Below the pieces are notes generated by a model. That model was not told the DNA's origin and did not search any database. It worked only from the letters and a program-made list of their open reading frames with translations. From contig JAGWVU010000044.1 of the NCBI GenBank assembly GCA_018970725.1, forward strand, positions 1-40,487: DNA of 40,487 nucleotides. The letters are read 5' to 3'. A program made the translations under genes and the position numbers. Of the stretch, positions 32,685 through 39,906 are shown one piece after another; the stretch's first letter is position 1, and each line of letters opens with the position of its first letter. The stretch is from Verrucomicrobiota bacterium (GTDB lineage: Bacteria > Verrucomicrobiota > Verrucomicrobiia > Verrucomicrobiales > DEV007).

Positions 32685-33662
32685 ATGTCCGGATCGCGCC
32701 GCCTCCTGCTTTTGCTTTCTGTCGTCCTCGCAAGTCATCTCACCGCCGGTGAACCTCGCCTCGTCGATGCGATGAACGTCATCGTCGAGCCTTCGTCGAA
32801 GAAAAGCCTGTTGACCTTCGGGGTGGGGCATTTGCAGGCGAGCGCCAATGAGGTCGTCTACGGTGGCCCGGGGCCGGGGGATGGAAAGCTGAGCGAACTG
32901 AACTGGAAGACCCAGCATGCCGTCACGTTGCAGATTGGGGTGACCCGGAATCTTCTTCCAAGGATCGACCTCTTCGCCAACGGCACCTATGGCTACGAAG
33001 CCAACAGCGAAATGGTGGACACGGATTGGCTCGGGTTCGATGCGAACTGGACGGATCGTTCGCGGCACCCGGACACGAGCTTGGAGCACTATGTCCAAGG
33101 CGACGTCGGCCTCTCCTGGCTCGCCTTGGATCGCGGGTCGTGGCAACTTTTTCTGCGCGGCGGATTCCGTTACACCGATATCGCTTGGGCGGCGCACGGT
33201 GGGAGCTATGTGTATTCCACGTTTCCCCCGTTTACCTTTCGCGATCAGCAGGGAAATTTCCCTAACGGTGCACTCGGGATTGCCTACCGCCAAAAGATTC
33301 CGGGTGTCTTTCTTGGCCCACAGTTTTCCTGCGCTCTGGGGCGCCTGACGCTGCGCGGCGGCGGATTGGCGGGGATGTCGATCAGCCCGAGCGACCGCGA
33401 CCGGCATTGGGCAGCCGGTTCGATCTTTGTCGAAGAATTCGATCAGCAGGTGTTCTTCGGCGGCAACGTCGGCTTGGATTACACTCTGGAGAACGCCCTC
33501 ACGCTTTTCTTCGAAGGCGTCTACGACAAGTTTCCGCTGATGAAGGGGAGTTCACAATTCACCGATCTCGCCACCGGGGAAACTCAACTGGAAGGCGGCG
33601 CCGCGGCCGGGGCCTCTTTGGAGACCTGGCAGATTCGCGGCGGAGTGAAGCTGCCGTTTTGA
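32685..33662 (+). CDS. Omptin family outer-membrane aspartyl protease
   Basis: A 325-residue protein with a signal peptide (about 1-22, LLLLLSVVLASHLTAG) and alternating beta-barrel sequence ending in a C-terminal Phe, as in outer-membrane barrels. Omptin signatures are KLSELNWK, EMVDTDW, WTDRSRHPDTSL, GGSYVYST, FPNGALGIAYRQ and SDRDRHW. The catalytic tetrad of OmpT (D83, D85, D210, H212) is matched by D112, D114, D239 and H241, and the spacing between the pairs (127 residues) is identical. Omptins cleave proteins at the cell surface between basic residues and need lipopolysaccharide. Sampled GC is 53-58%, lower than nearby genes. It is flanked by an 18-bp direct repeat. Confidence 0.9.
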   Translation: MSGSRRLLLLLSVVLASHLTAGEPRLVDAMNVIVEPSSKKSLLTFGVGHLQASANEVVYGGPGPGDGKLSELNWKTQHAVTLQIGVTRNLLPRIDLFANGTYGYEANSEMVDTDWLGFDANWTDRSRHPDTSLEHYVQGDVGLSWLALDRGSWQLFLRGGFRYTDIAWAAHGGSYVYSTFPPFTFRDQQGNFPNGALGIAYRQKIPGVFLGPQFSCALGRLTLRGGGLAGMSISPSDRDRHWAAGSIFVEEFDQQVFFGGNVGLDYTLENALTLFFEGVYDKFPLMKGSSQFTDLATGETQLEGGAAAGASLETWQIRGGVKLPF

Positions 33663-33969
33663 CGCTTCACCACCAGCTCGCTTTTCTCAAGGATCGCGTC
33701 GCGAGGCGCCACCAAGTGGCATTCCCTGCAAGGCGCGCGAAGGATTTCAGGGTGAGCGGTATGCCGACATACCGTGAATCCTGGAATTCGAGTGGAACGC
33801 AGCAGGAATGCCATGGGGCAAGCCGCAGCAGCGAGAGCTTGAGAAATGCGGGCCAGACCCAGCCCCGGAGCCTCGGCACCATCAGTCCGGAGCGCCGTTC
33901 GCGATCGCTTGCTACCCGGTCTGGTTGCCGGGCAGAAGCGAACGGTCAAGCGGGATGATGGTGGTGTTC
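33663..33969. other. Intergenic region (307 bp) downstream of omptin
   Basis: No gene is supported on either strand; open frames crossing it have no recognisable domain. It holds several short palindromes (for example GGTATGCCGACATACC near 33759) and the second copy of the dispersed repeat at its right end. Confidence 0.45.
33941..33964 (+). repeat. Dispersed repeat copy downstream of omptin
   Basis: Positions 33941-33958 repeat the 18 bases at 32510-32527 exactly. Positions 33948-33964 (AAGCGGGATGATGGTGG) are identical over 17 bases to the minus strand of 5213-5229. The copy ends six bases from the stop codon of the YHYH gene. Confidence 0.75.
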
Positions 33970-34896
33970 TCAGCGCTCTTGTGGCGGGGGGGGAGGAAAA
34001 CCGGGACGCCCTTTGCCGCGCGGAGGGCGTCCGCCCGGGCCACCGGGACCTCCCGGAGGCCTGCCTCCCGGGCCACCGGGGGGGGCTTGTTTTTCAAAGC
34101 TCTTGTCCGGCGTGCCCCGCCACCGCCGCGGAATAAACGGGAACTCGTCGGTCAGGTGATAGACATAGGTGCCTTCGGGAAACTCCGGAGTCACTTCGAA
34201 CCGCCCGTTGCATTCATCGAGATCTCCGGAACCTCGGACATACTCGAAATCCGCGGTGAACGTGCCATCCGGCTTACCGCCCGGACCACCGGCGCGCGGC
34301 TTCTTCTTCAACGCATAACTGGAACGAAGTTTCTTGAGCGGGCTCTTCGGGTCTTTGGGGTCGCTCGAGCCGTAAGCGGTGTAAATCGGGAACCCGTCCG
34401 CCGCCCAGCCAATCTGGACCGGTTTCCGGTCATCTCCGCTCAGTTTGGCGATGTGGCCCGTGGGCATGGCGTGGTAATGGTAGGTGCCATCCGGTTGCAC
34501 ATGGGCGTTGTTGTCGTCGAGCCCGAGATCCATGAACCCTGTCCCGGCTTCGTAGTTCCACTCGCGGTCGCCATGCCAAAACTCCGCGGTGCCGGGATCA
34601 TAGGGGACACCGTTGAGGGCGACTCCGAAGCTTGCGTGGCGGCCGGTTGTGGTCTCTTCCGCGGGAAAAGGGTGAGCTGGCATCCGGTATTCGCGTTGTT
34701 GCGGTTCGATCGAGTTCGGATTGTGGGCGTTGGGGAATCGACCGGGGCGGTGATCCGGCAGGCCGTTGGTCCGGACGATCCTCGTGTCACCCTCCACGGT
34801 GATCGAGACCTTACTTTCTTCCGCCGCGGCCCATGCGTTCAGGGCCAGCGCTAGGACGGAGGTGATCGGGTGCTTTGTGATCTCTTGCATTCTCAT
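33970..34896 (-). CDS. Secreted YHYH domain protein with Pro/Gly-rich tail
   Basis: A 308-residue exported protein with an N-terminal hydrophobic signal (LALALNAWAAAEE). The defining GTYHYHAMP motif (Y139-H142) follows a FMDLGLDDNNAHVQPDG segment, and AADGFPIYTAYG and a second TYVYHLTDEFPF complete the YHYH family pattern. The histidines suggest metal binding, but the family has no established function. The last ~45 residues are a low-complexity Pro/Gly/Arg tail with repeated PGGPGGRPP units. It is transcribed away from the two-component system across 72 bases. Confidence 0.85.
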   Translation of the reverse strand: MRMQEITKHPITSVLALALNAWAAAEESKVSITVEGDTRIVRTNGLPDHRPGRFPNAHNPNSIEPQQREYRMPAHPFPAEETTTGRHASFGVALNGVPYDPGTAEFWHGDREWNYEAGTGFMDLGLDDNNAHVQPDGTYHYHAMPTGHIAKLSGDDRKPVQIGWAADGFPIYTAYGSSDPKDPKSPLKKLRSSYALKKKPRAGGPGGKPDGTFTADFEYVRGSGDLDECNGRFEVTPEFPEGTYVYHLTDEFPFIPRRWRGTPDKSFEKQAPPGGPGGRPPGGPGGPGGRPPRGKGRPGFPPPPPQER

Positions 34897-34926
34897 CCGC
34901 GAAGAAACGGACCCAGCACGGCAAAG

Positions 34927-34954
34927 TTGCCGTTTTTTACCTTTCCCTTACAAT
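34927..34954 (+). promoter_or_regulatory. Candidate sigma-70 promoter for the two-component system
   Basis: TTGCCG (34927-34932) and TACAAT (34949-34954; five of six consensus bases) are 16 bases apart. Transcription would start near 34961, about eight bases before the GTG start of the response regulator, so the mRNA would be nearly leaderless. Confidence 0.45.
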
Positions 34955-34968
34955 ATCGCCGCCTCGTC

Positions 34969-35706
34969 GTGCCCCCAGAACCGTTTCAAACTTCCCGGCC
35001 CCGGCTTTTGCTCGTCGATGACGATCAGGAATACGCGGCGTTGCTGCGCGATTACCTGTCCCCCATGGGCTATGAAGTGGAGGCGGCGCACGATGGACCG
35101 GAAGGGATGGCGCGAGCGACGGGCGAAGCTTGGCAAGCCGTGATCCTGGACGTGATGTTACCCGGCCTGGACGGCTTCGAGGTGCTGAAAGGGATCCGGC
35201 GGTCGAGCGAGGTGCCCGTCCTGATGCTGACCTCCCGAGGCGATGAGATGGACCGGATCGTGGGGCTTGAAGTCGGTGCGGACGATTATGTGCCCAAGAC
35301 CTTTTCCATGCGGGAGCTTCTGGCGCGACTGCGGGCGGTGACCCGGAGAACGATTCCCCGGGCGGCGGGAATCGTGGAGGAGGTCCGTTCGGCGGAGATC
35401 GTGGTGGGTCCGTTGCGCATCGATCCCGATACCCGGTTGGCGTTGCTGGAGCAGCAGCCGTTGGCCTTGACGCCGGTGGAGTTTGCCTTTCTCCTCACCC
35501 TGGCCAAAGCCAAGGGGCGGGTCAAAAGCCGGGAGCAACTGCTCGACGAAATTCGCGACCGCGAATGGGAAGTTTTCGACCGGAGCGTGGACGTGCATAT
35601 CGCGGCTTTGCGCAAGAAGCTGGGGGATGACGCCAAGGACCCGAAGTTTATCCGCACGTTGCGGAGCGTGGGTTACATGTTGATTGATCCAAACCGGCCG
35701 GTTTGA
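34969..35706 (+). CDS. OmpR/CpxR-type response regulator
   Basis: A 245-residue two-domain regulator. The receiver carries the acidic pair in LLLVDDD, phospho-acceptor D61 in ILDVMLPG, a Thr/Ser in LMLTSRGDE and the lysine in YVPKTF (the usual PKPF Pro is Thr). The winged-helix DNA-binding domain has LTPVEFAFLLTL and DRSVDVHIAALRKKLGDD. A CpxR-like rather than PhoB-like relation is suggested by MDRIVGLEVGADDYVPK and by the partner kinase. The start is a GTG at 34969; an upstream ATG would add a non-family segment. The kinase gene follows after 113 bases. Confidence 0.93.
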   Translation: MPPEPFQTSRPRLLLVDDDQEYAALLRDYLSPMGYEVEAAHDGPEGMARATGEAWQAVILDVMLPGLDGFEVLKGIRRSSEVPVLMLTSRGDEMDRIVGLEVGADDYVPKTFSMRELLARLRAVTRRTIPRAAGIVEEVRSAEIVVGPLRIDPDTRLALLEQQPLALTPVEFAFLLTLAKAKGRVKSREQLLDEIRDREWEVFDRSVDVHIAALRKKLGDDAKDPKFIRTLRSVGYMLIDPNRPV

Positions 35707-35819
35707 GCGGCGCGGGGCCGGGTTTTACATTTGCTTAACAAAAAGGTGGAGAGGCGGTGACGCGGTGAATGCGTGAATGGGCATCGAAGCCTTGCCACTT
35801 CTCAACTTTGATCTCACCC

Positions 35820-37439
35820 ATGATCCGCTTTCGCTTCCCCATCCCCGCCAAGTTGCTGGCCGGTCTCCTCGGGAACCTGGCTCTGCTCGGGATTGGATTT
35901 CTGGCGGTGTTCCGGGCGCAGTTTGGCAGCGGGAGCAACGAGCTGTTCACCGCGATCGCAGGTCCCCGGGTCCAGGCCGCGGCCCAGCGGATCGGGGAAG
36001 AATTGCGCAGCCGGAAACCGGCGCAGTGGGACGAGGTTTTGGCCTCGGCATCCCGGGCGGACGGCATCGAGTATTCCTTGTTCGACGGGGCGATGTTGCC
36101 CGTGGCCGGACCTTTGAAGACGTTGCCCGGGGAGTTGCAGGCCGGGATCCGGCGGGCGTTTCTCCGGGGGCGCCGTCCGCCCCGGCCATTTGAGGAGGAG
36201 GCGCCGCCCGGGGAAGCTGATTTCGAAATCGACCGGCCGCCGCCTCGCTTCAGGGAATTCGATGGGCCTCCGGGAGGCGCGGGAAGGCAGGCATTTCCGC
36301 CTCCTCCTCCGCCACCCCATCGACCGGATCCGGAACCCGCTCCGATCGATACGGAAGCGGGGAGTTATCCCAAAATGACGGCGCGGACGAGTTCGCCCTC
36401 TGCCTACTGGGTGCTGTCCATGGTGCCGGTCGTGGCCATGGATCGGGGCGGCTATCTCCCGCTGGTCCTGGTCATGCGGTCGGATTCGTTGACCGGGCAT
36501 GGCGTCTTCTTTGATCCCAAGCCGTGGGTGTTGGCCGGGCTCGGCGTCCTCTTGGTCTCGGCGTTGATCTGGGTGCCCCTGGCGGCCGGCTTGACCAGCA
36601 GTTTGTGGCGGATCGGAAAAGCGACCAGCCGGATCGCGGAGGGAGATTTTGCGGTCAGCCTGCCCGATGCTTCCCGGGGCGATGAGTTGGGCGACCTGGG
36701 GCGATCCGTTCAGGCCATGGCCCAACGCTTGGAATCCCATGTCAGCGGTCAGAAACGATTCCTGGGGGACATTGCGCATGAGCTCTGTTCTCCGATTTCC
36801 CGGTTACAAGCCGCGGTCGGGATTCTCGAAGACGGTGGCGGTTCCGAGGAAACCCGGGAGCGCTACCTCCGGAAAATCGGCGCCGAAGTCCGGCAGATGA
36901 GCGCGCTGGTCAATGAATTGCTCAGCTTTTCCAAAGCCGGTCTGCACCGGAAGGTGAACTTGATCCCCCTCGGGGTTCTTGATCTGGTCCGGGAAGTCAT
37001 GGATCGCGAGGAACTTTCCCCCGAAGACGCGCGGATCGATATCCCGGCCTCGCTTGAGGTGATGGCGGACCCGGAAATGCTCGCCCGTGCCTTGGGCAAC
37101 CTGATTCGCAATGCACGCCGGTATGCCGGAGCGTCCGGTGCGATCGAGATTCATGGGGCGCGAAACCGGGAGGAAGTGATCTTGCGGATCGGAGATCACG
37201 GGCCGGGAGTGGCGGCCGAAGCCTTGCCAAAACTGTTTGATCCCTTTTTCCGGCCCGATGCATCCCGCTCCCGGGAAAGCGGGGGCACAGGCTTGGGCTT
37301 GGCAATCGTGAAGACCTGCGTGGAGGGCTGCGGCGGAACGGTCACGGCAAGCCTCCGGGTGCCGTCCGGATTGGAGATGACGATCCGCTTCCCCGACGGC
37401 GGAAAGACGGTGGGCTTGGCAGGAAGGAAAACACCGTAA
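35820..37439 (+). CDS. CpxA-like sensor histidine kinase
   Basis: A 539-residue membrane kinase. Two transmembrane helices (about residues 10-32 and 237-260) enclose a ~200-residue periplasmic sensor with an unusual Pro-rich stretch (PPPPPPPHRPDPEPAP). A HAMP domain follows, then HisKA with H320 in LGDIAHELCSPISRLQ, and HATPase_c with the N-box (N431 in LIRNARRY), a GDHGPGV segment and GGTGLGLAIV. The 'HELxSPxxRLQ' H-box is typical of CpxA-like kinases that sense envelope stress. The ATG at 35820 begins the family-like sequence. It forms a pair with the response regulator upstream. Confidence 0.92.
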   Translation: MIRFRFPIPAKLLAGLLGNLALLGIGFLAVFRAQFGSGSNELFTAIAGPRVQAAAQRIGEELRSRKPAQWDEVLASASRADGIEYSLFDGAMLPVAGPLKTLPGELQAGIRRAFLRGRRPPRPFEEEAPPGEADFEIDRPPPRFREFDGPPGGAGRQAFPPPPPPPHRPDPEPAPIDTEAGSYPKMTARTSSPSAYWVLSMVPVVAMDRGGYLPLVLVMRSDSLTGHGVFFDPKPWVLAGLGVLLVSALIWVPLAAGLTSSLWRIGKATSRIAEGDFAVSLPDASRGDELGDLGRSVQAMAQRLESHVSGQKRFLGDIAHELCSPISRLQAAVGILEDGGGSEETRERYLRKIGAEVRQMSALVNELLSFSKAGLHRKVNLIPLGVLDLVREVMDREELSPEDARIDIPASLEVMADPEMLARALGNLIRNARRYAGASGAIEIHGARNREEVILRIGDHGPGVAAEALPKLFDPFFRPDASRSRESGGTGLGLAIVKTCVEGCGGTVTASLRVPSGLEMTIRFPDGGKTVGLAGRKTP

Positions 37440-37440
37440 T

Positions 37441-37457
37441 TTGGACCTGTGGTCCAA
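37441..37457. repeat. Perfect palindrome at the left boundary of the integrative element
   Basis: TTGGACC-TGT-GGTCCAA has seven-base arms and begins two bases after the kinase stop codon, 104 bases before the integrase start. It may be the attachment-site core or the kinase terminator (no T-run follows). No tRNA gene is nearby. Confidence 0.4.
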
Positions 37458-37560
37458 GGGGTCAAAAAAGCTCCCCCAACAAGCCGAAGAGGCTCAACTC
37501 GCTGGAAATCAGCTACTTACGCCGCCGTATGCCCCCTGCTTTGACACGGGGCCCTGCGGC

Positions 37561-38835
37561 ATGGATGACAAAAAGATAACAGATCCGGTCCCGCTGCGGC
37601 GGGGCCGAGGCAAGCCGGCAGCAGTGGTGAAGCAGGGATCGGCGGCCGTGCCGATCTACCGGCAAGAGTGCCGGGGAAGGGTGCGGTTCACTGTGGCGTT
37701 CTACCGTAACAAACGACGGCACCGGCTCACGTTTGGGAGTCTGGATGCCGCAAAGGATGAGGCCCGGCGGATTGCCCTCAACATCCAGCGCGGTATGAGC
37801 AGCGACAACGATTTGCGGCCGCAGGACCGCGAGAACTTCCGCGCAGCCATGAACATCCTTGCTCCTCTCGGGCTGCCGCTGCTTGGTGTCTTGGAGGAAT
37901 ACGTGGACTGCCGGCGCAAGCTGGGGGCAATCCCGCTGGTGGTGGCTGTGGACTCGTTCAAGTCGCGGATGGATGGCTTTGATGCGGCGGTCTCCGTGGA
38001 GCGCGTTGTGGGAGAGATCCTGGTGGCCAAGAAGCAGGATCGAATCAGTGCCGCCCACATGAGGGATCTGAGGGCGTTGTATCGTCGTTTCGCGAATGAC
38101 TTCCCAGGCACCATTAGCGAGATCACCTCGCAGCAGCTTGACGCTTGGATCAGACATGGCGAGTCCTCGATCACCACGCGAATCAACCGGCTCAAGCGAA
38201 TCAAGATTCTGTTCAAGTTCGCCAAGGAGCGGGGCTATCTGCCGAAGAACGAACCCACCGCTGCCGACACGTTGAAGCGAGGCAAGGCACCGGAATCGGA
38301 GGTGGGAGTTTTCACAGCTGCCGAGATGGAGCGGTTGATGCACGCCGCTTCCCCGGAGATGATCCCGTTCCTGGCCATCGGGGGCTTTTCCGGGCTGCGT
38401 GTGGCGGAAATCTGCCGACTGGATTGGAGCGCGGTGAGTTTGGATCGTCGCATCATCGAATTGCGGGCTGGCCAAGCCAAGACCGCTTCCCGGCGCATTA
38501 TCCCGATCAGCGACAACTTGGCCGCGTGGCTCACAAAGCTCGAACGGAGGGGGCCGGTGATCCCGAATCCGCTTTTCTTGGAAAAAGTGAGGAAGTTCGC
38601 CCACGAGATCGGGGTGGGTTGGCCACGGAACGCGCTGCGCCACTCCTACATTAGCTACCGCGTGGCCGAGATTCAGAACGTGGCGCAGGTGGCGTTGGAG
38701 GCGGGCAACTCACCAGCGATCATCTTTAGGCATTACCGGGAGTTGGTGACTCGGGAAGATGCCCAGAAGTGGTTCAATATCCTCCCTGCCAATGCGTCCG
38801 CATCGTCCTGCATTGACACCGCAAACGCTGCATGA
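37561..38835 (+). CDS. Tyrosine recombinase/integrase
   Basis: A 424-residue site-specific recombinase. The N-terminal part has an AP2/arm-type region (VRFTVAFYRNKRRHRLTFGS) and a SAM-like core-binding domain (about 150-250). The catalytic domain shows R280 in SGLRVAE, the beta-hairpin lysine in GQAKTASRRIIPIS, R360 in ALRH and the nucleophile Y392 in FRHYREL. Two positions usually His are Asn (N357 in NALR, and GNSP instead of GHSS), a variation seen in some phage-type integrases. The ATG at 37561 is chosen; the frame is open further upstream without family sequence. Its last four bases overlap the next gene. Confidence 0.9.
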   Translation: MDDKKITDPVPLRRGRGKPAAVVKQGSAAVPIYRQECRGRVRFTVAFYRNKRRHRLTFGSLDAAKDEARRIALNIQRGMSSDNDLRPQDRENFRAAMNILAPLGLPLLGVLEEYVDCRRKLGAIPLVVAVDSFKSRMDGFDAAVSVERVVGEILVAKKQDRISAAHMRDLRALYRRFANDFPGTISEITSQQLDAWIRHGESSITTRINRLKRIKILFKFAKERGYLPKNEPTAADTLKRGKAPESEVGVFTAAEMERLMHAASPEMIPFLAIGGFSGLRVAEICRLDWSAVSLDRRIIELRAGQAKTASRRIIPISDNLAAWLTKLERRGPVIPNPLFLEKVRKFAHEIGVGWPRNALRHSYISYRVAEIQNVAQVALEAGNSPAIIFRHYRELVTREDAQKWFNILPANASASSCIDTANAA

Positions 38836-39038
38836 CGACTGAAGCTATTGAACCTCTTTTCGTGAGGAAGGCTGAACTTGCACGGTTGCTGGGCGTGAGC
38901 CTGCGCACCGTGGACAATTGGCTGGCGCGGCGTTTGATCCCCTATGTGGCGGTGAGTTCGCGCCTCCACCTCTTCAATGTGCAGGAGGTGGAAGAGGCGC
39001 TCCGCAAGCAGTTCGGCGTGGAAGCAGCCGGGCGATGA
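38832..39038 (+). CDS. Excisionase/MerR-type helix-turn-helix protein
   Basis: A 68-residue DNA-binding protein with a winged HTH of the HTH_17/excisionase type: VRKAELARLLGVSLRTVDNW followed by LARRLIPYVAVSSRLHLFNV. It overlaps the integrase stop by four bases (ATGA), so the two are translated together. Small proteins like this act as recombination directionality factors or repressors. A direct role in excision is inferred. Confidence 0.82.
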   Translation: MTTEAIEPLFVRKAELARLLGVSLRTVDNWLARRLIPYVAVSSRLHLFNVQEVEEALRKQFGVEAAGR

Positions 39039-39223
39039 CTGGTGCTGGGGGCCGGTAGTTTGTTGCGCCACAAGGCACAGACTACTGGACCAATTTCGGG
39101 AACCGGCCCCACGCCATCGCACCCTCGGACACCCTCCTTTCACCGCGACTCCCGCGGCCGCCTGCCGGAAAATGGTGACCCTCACGGATGGAACCACGCG
39201 CCCACGGTGACGAGGCTCTTTCC

Positions 39224-39805
39224 ATGCAACAGCCCCCTCACTTGATCCCCACAGACCCGATGCAACTCCGCACCAAGCGCGGCTACCAGTTCAGCGAAGT
39301 TTCTTCCGCTATGCAGAAAGCGATCCGGCGGGGCGATGCGAAGCTGGCTGGATATTGGGCCTTGGAACTCTGGGAGAGCGGCTTCGGCAAGTATTGCTGG
39401 AAGCGCCTCCTCACCATCAGCGCGGAAGACTGCTGGGGCATCCTCACCTTGGAAGTGAAAGCCTTGCACGACGGATACCAGGCCGTGAACGAGGGCCTGC
39501 CAGCCCGCCAGCACCGGGGCCGCATCTTCATCTCCAAATCGGTGATTCTGCTCTGCCTGGCCAAGAAGAGCCGGGACGCCGATCACCTCCAGAACTTCGT
39601 CTACGACCAGACCGCCGGGCTCGATCCTGACACGCTGGCCGAGGAGCTTCGCGAGAGCGGCGAATACGTGCCGATCCCTGACTATGCCTTCGATTGCCAC
39701 ACGCGCGAAGGCCGTCGCCGGGGCAAGACAAAGAAGGACTTCTTCAAGGCCGAGCAAGCCGCGTTGCAGCCGTTCCAGCCGGGGCTGTTCGACGATCTGG
39801 TGTGA
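39224..39805 (+). CDS. Phage-type protein resembling the C-terminal part of RarA/MgsA ATPases
   Basis: A 193-residue protein. Residues ~10-65 (FSEVSSAMQKAIRRGDAKLA, then GYWALELWESGFGKYCWKRL, LTISAEDC) match the 'SAhxKxhRGxDxxxAxxW...RRLhxxAxEDxG' pattern of the C-terminal clamp-loader-like region of RarA/MgsA, with no ATPase domain attached. The middle (GRIFISKSVILLCLAKKSRD) and Lys-rich tail (REGRRRGKTKKDFF) are conserved-looking phage features. The ATG at 39224 has GAGG eight bases upstream; an earlier in-frame start is possible. Function is unknown; a DNA-associated role in the element is possible. Confidence 0.65.
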   Translation: MQQPPHLIPTDPMQLRTKRGYQFSEVSSAMQKAIRRGDAKLAGYWALELWESGFGKYCWKRLLTISAEDCWGILTLEVKALHDGYQAVNEGLPARQHRGRIFISKSVILLCLAKKSRDADHLQNFVYDQTAGLDPDTLAEELRESGEYVPIPDYAFDCHTREGRRRGKTKKDFFKAEQAALQPFQPGLFDDLV

Positions 39806-39906
39806 GCTTTTGGGCTTTGAAGGATAACGCAAAATGGTGATCTAAACGGCGCGACAATTTGCACCGCGGAGAAGAGGCTCATGGGTAACCCGACCTCAAT
39901 CTGTCC

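Noticed and set aside
33584-33949. 121-residue minus-strand open frame after omptin
   Set aside because: It overlaps the omptin 3' end and an intergenic repeat, with no family-like sequence.
37441-37560. tRNA gene as the integration target
   Set aside because: No cloverleaf, anticodon arm or TTC-type T-loop could be drawn; only the short palindrome is present.
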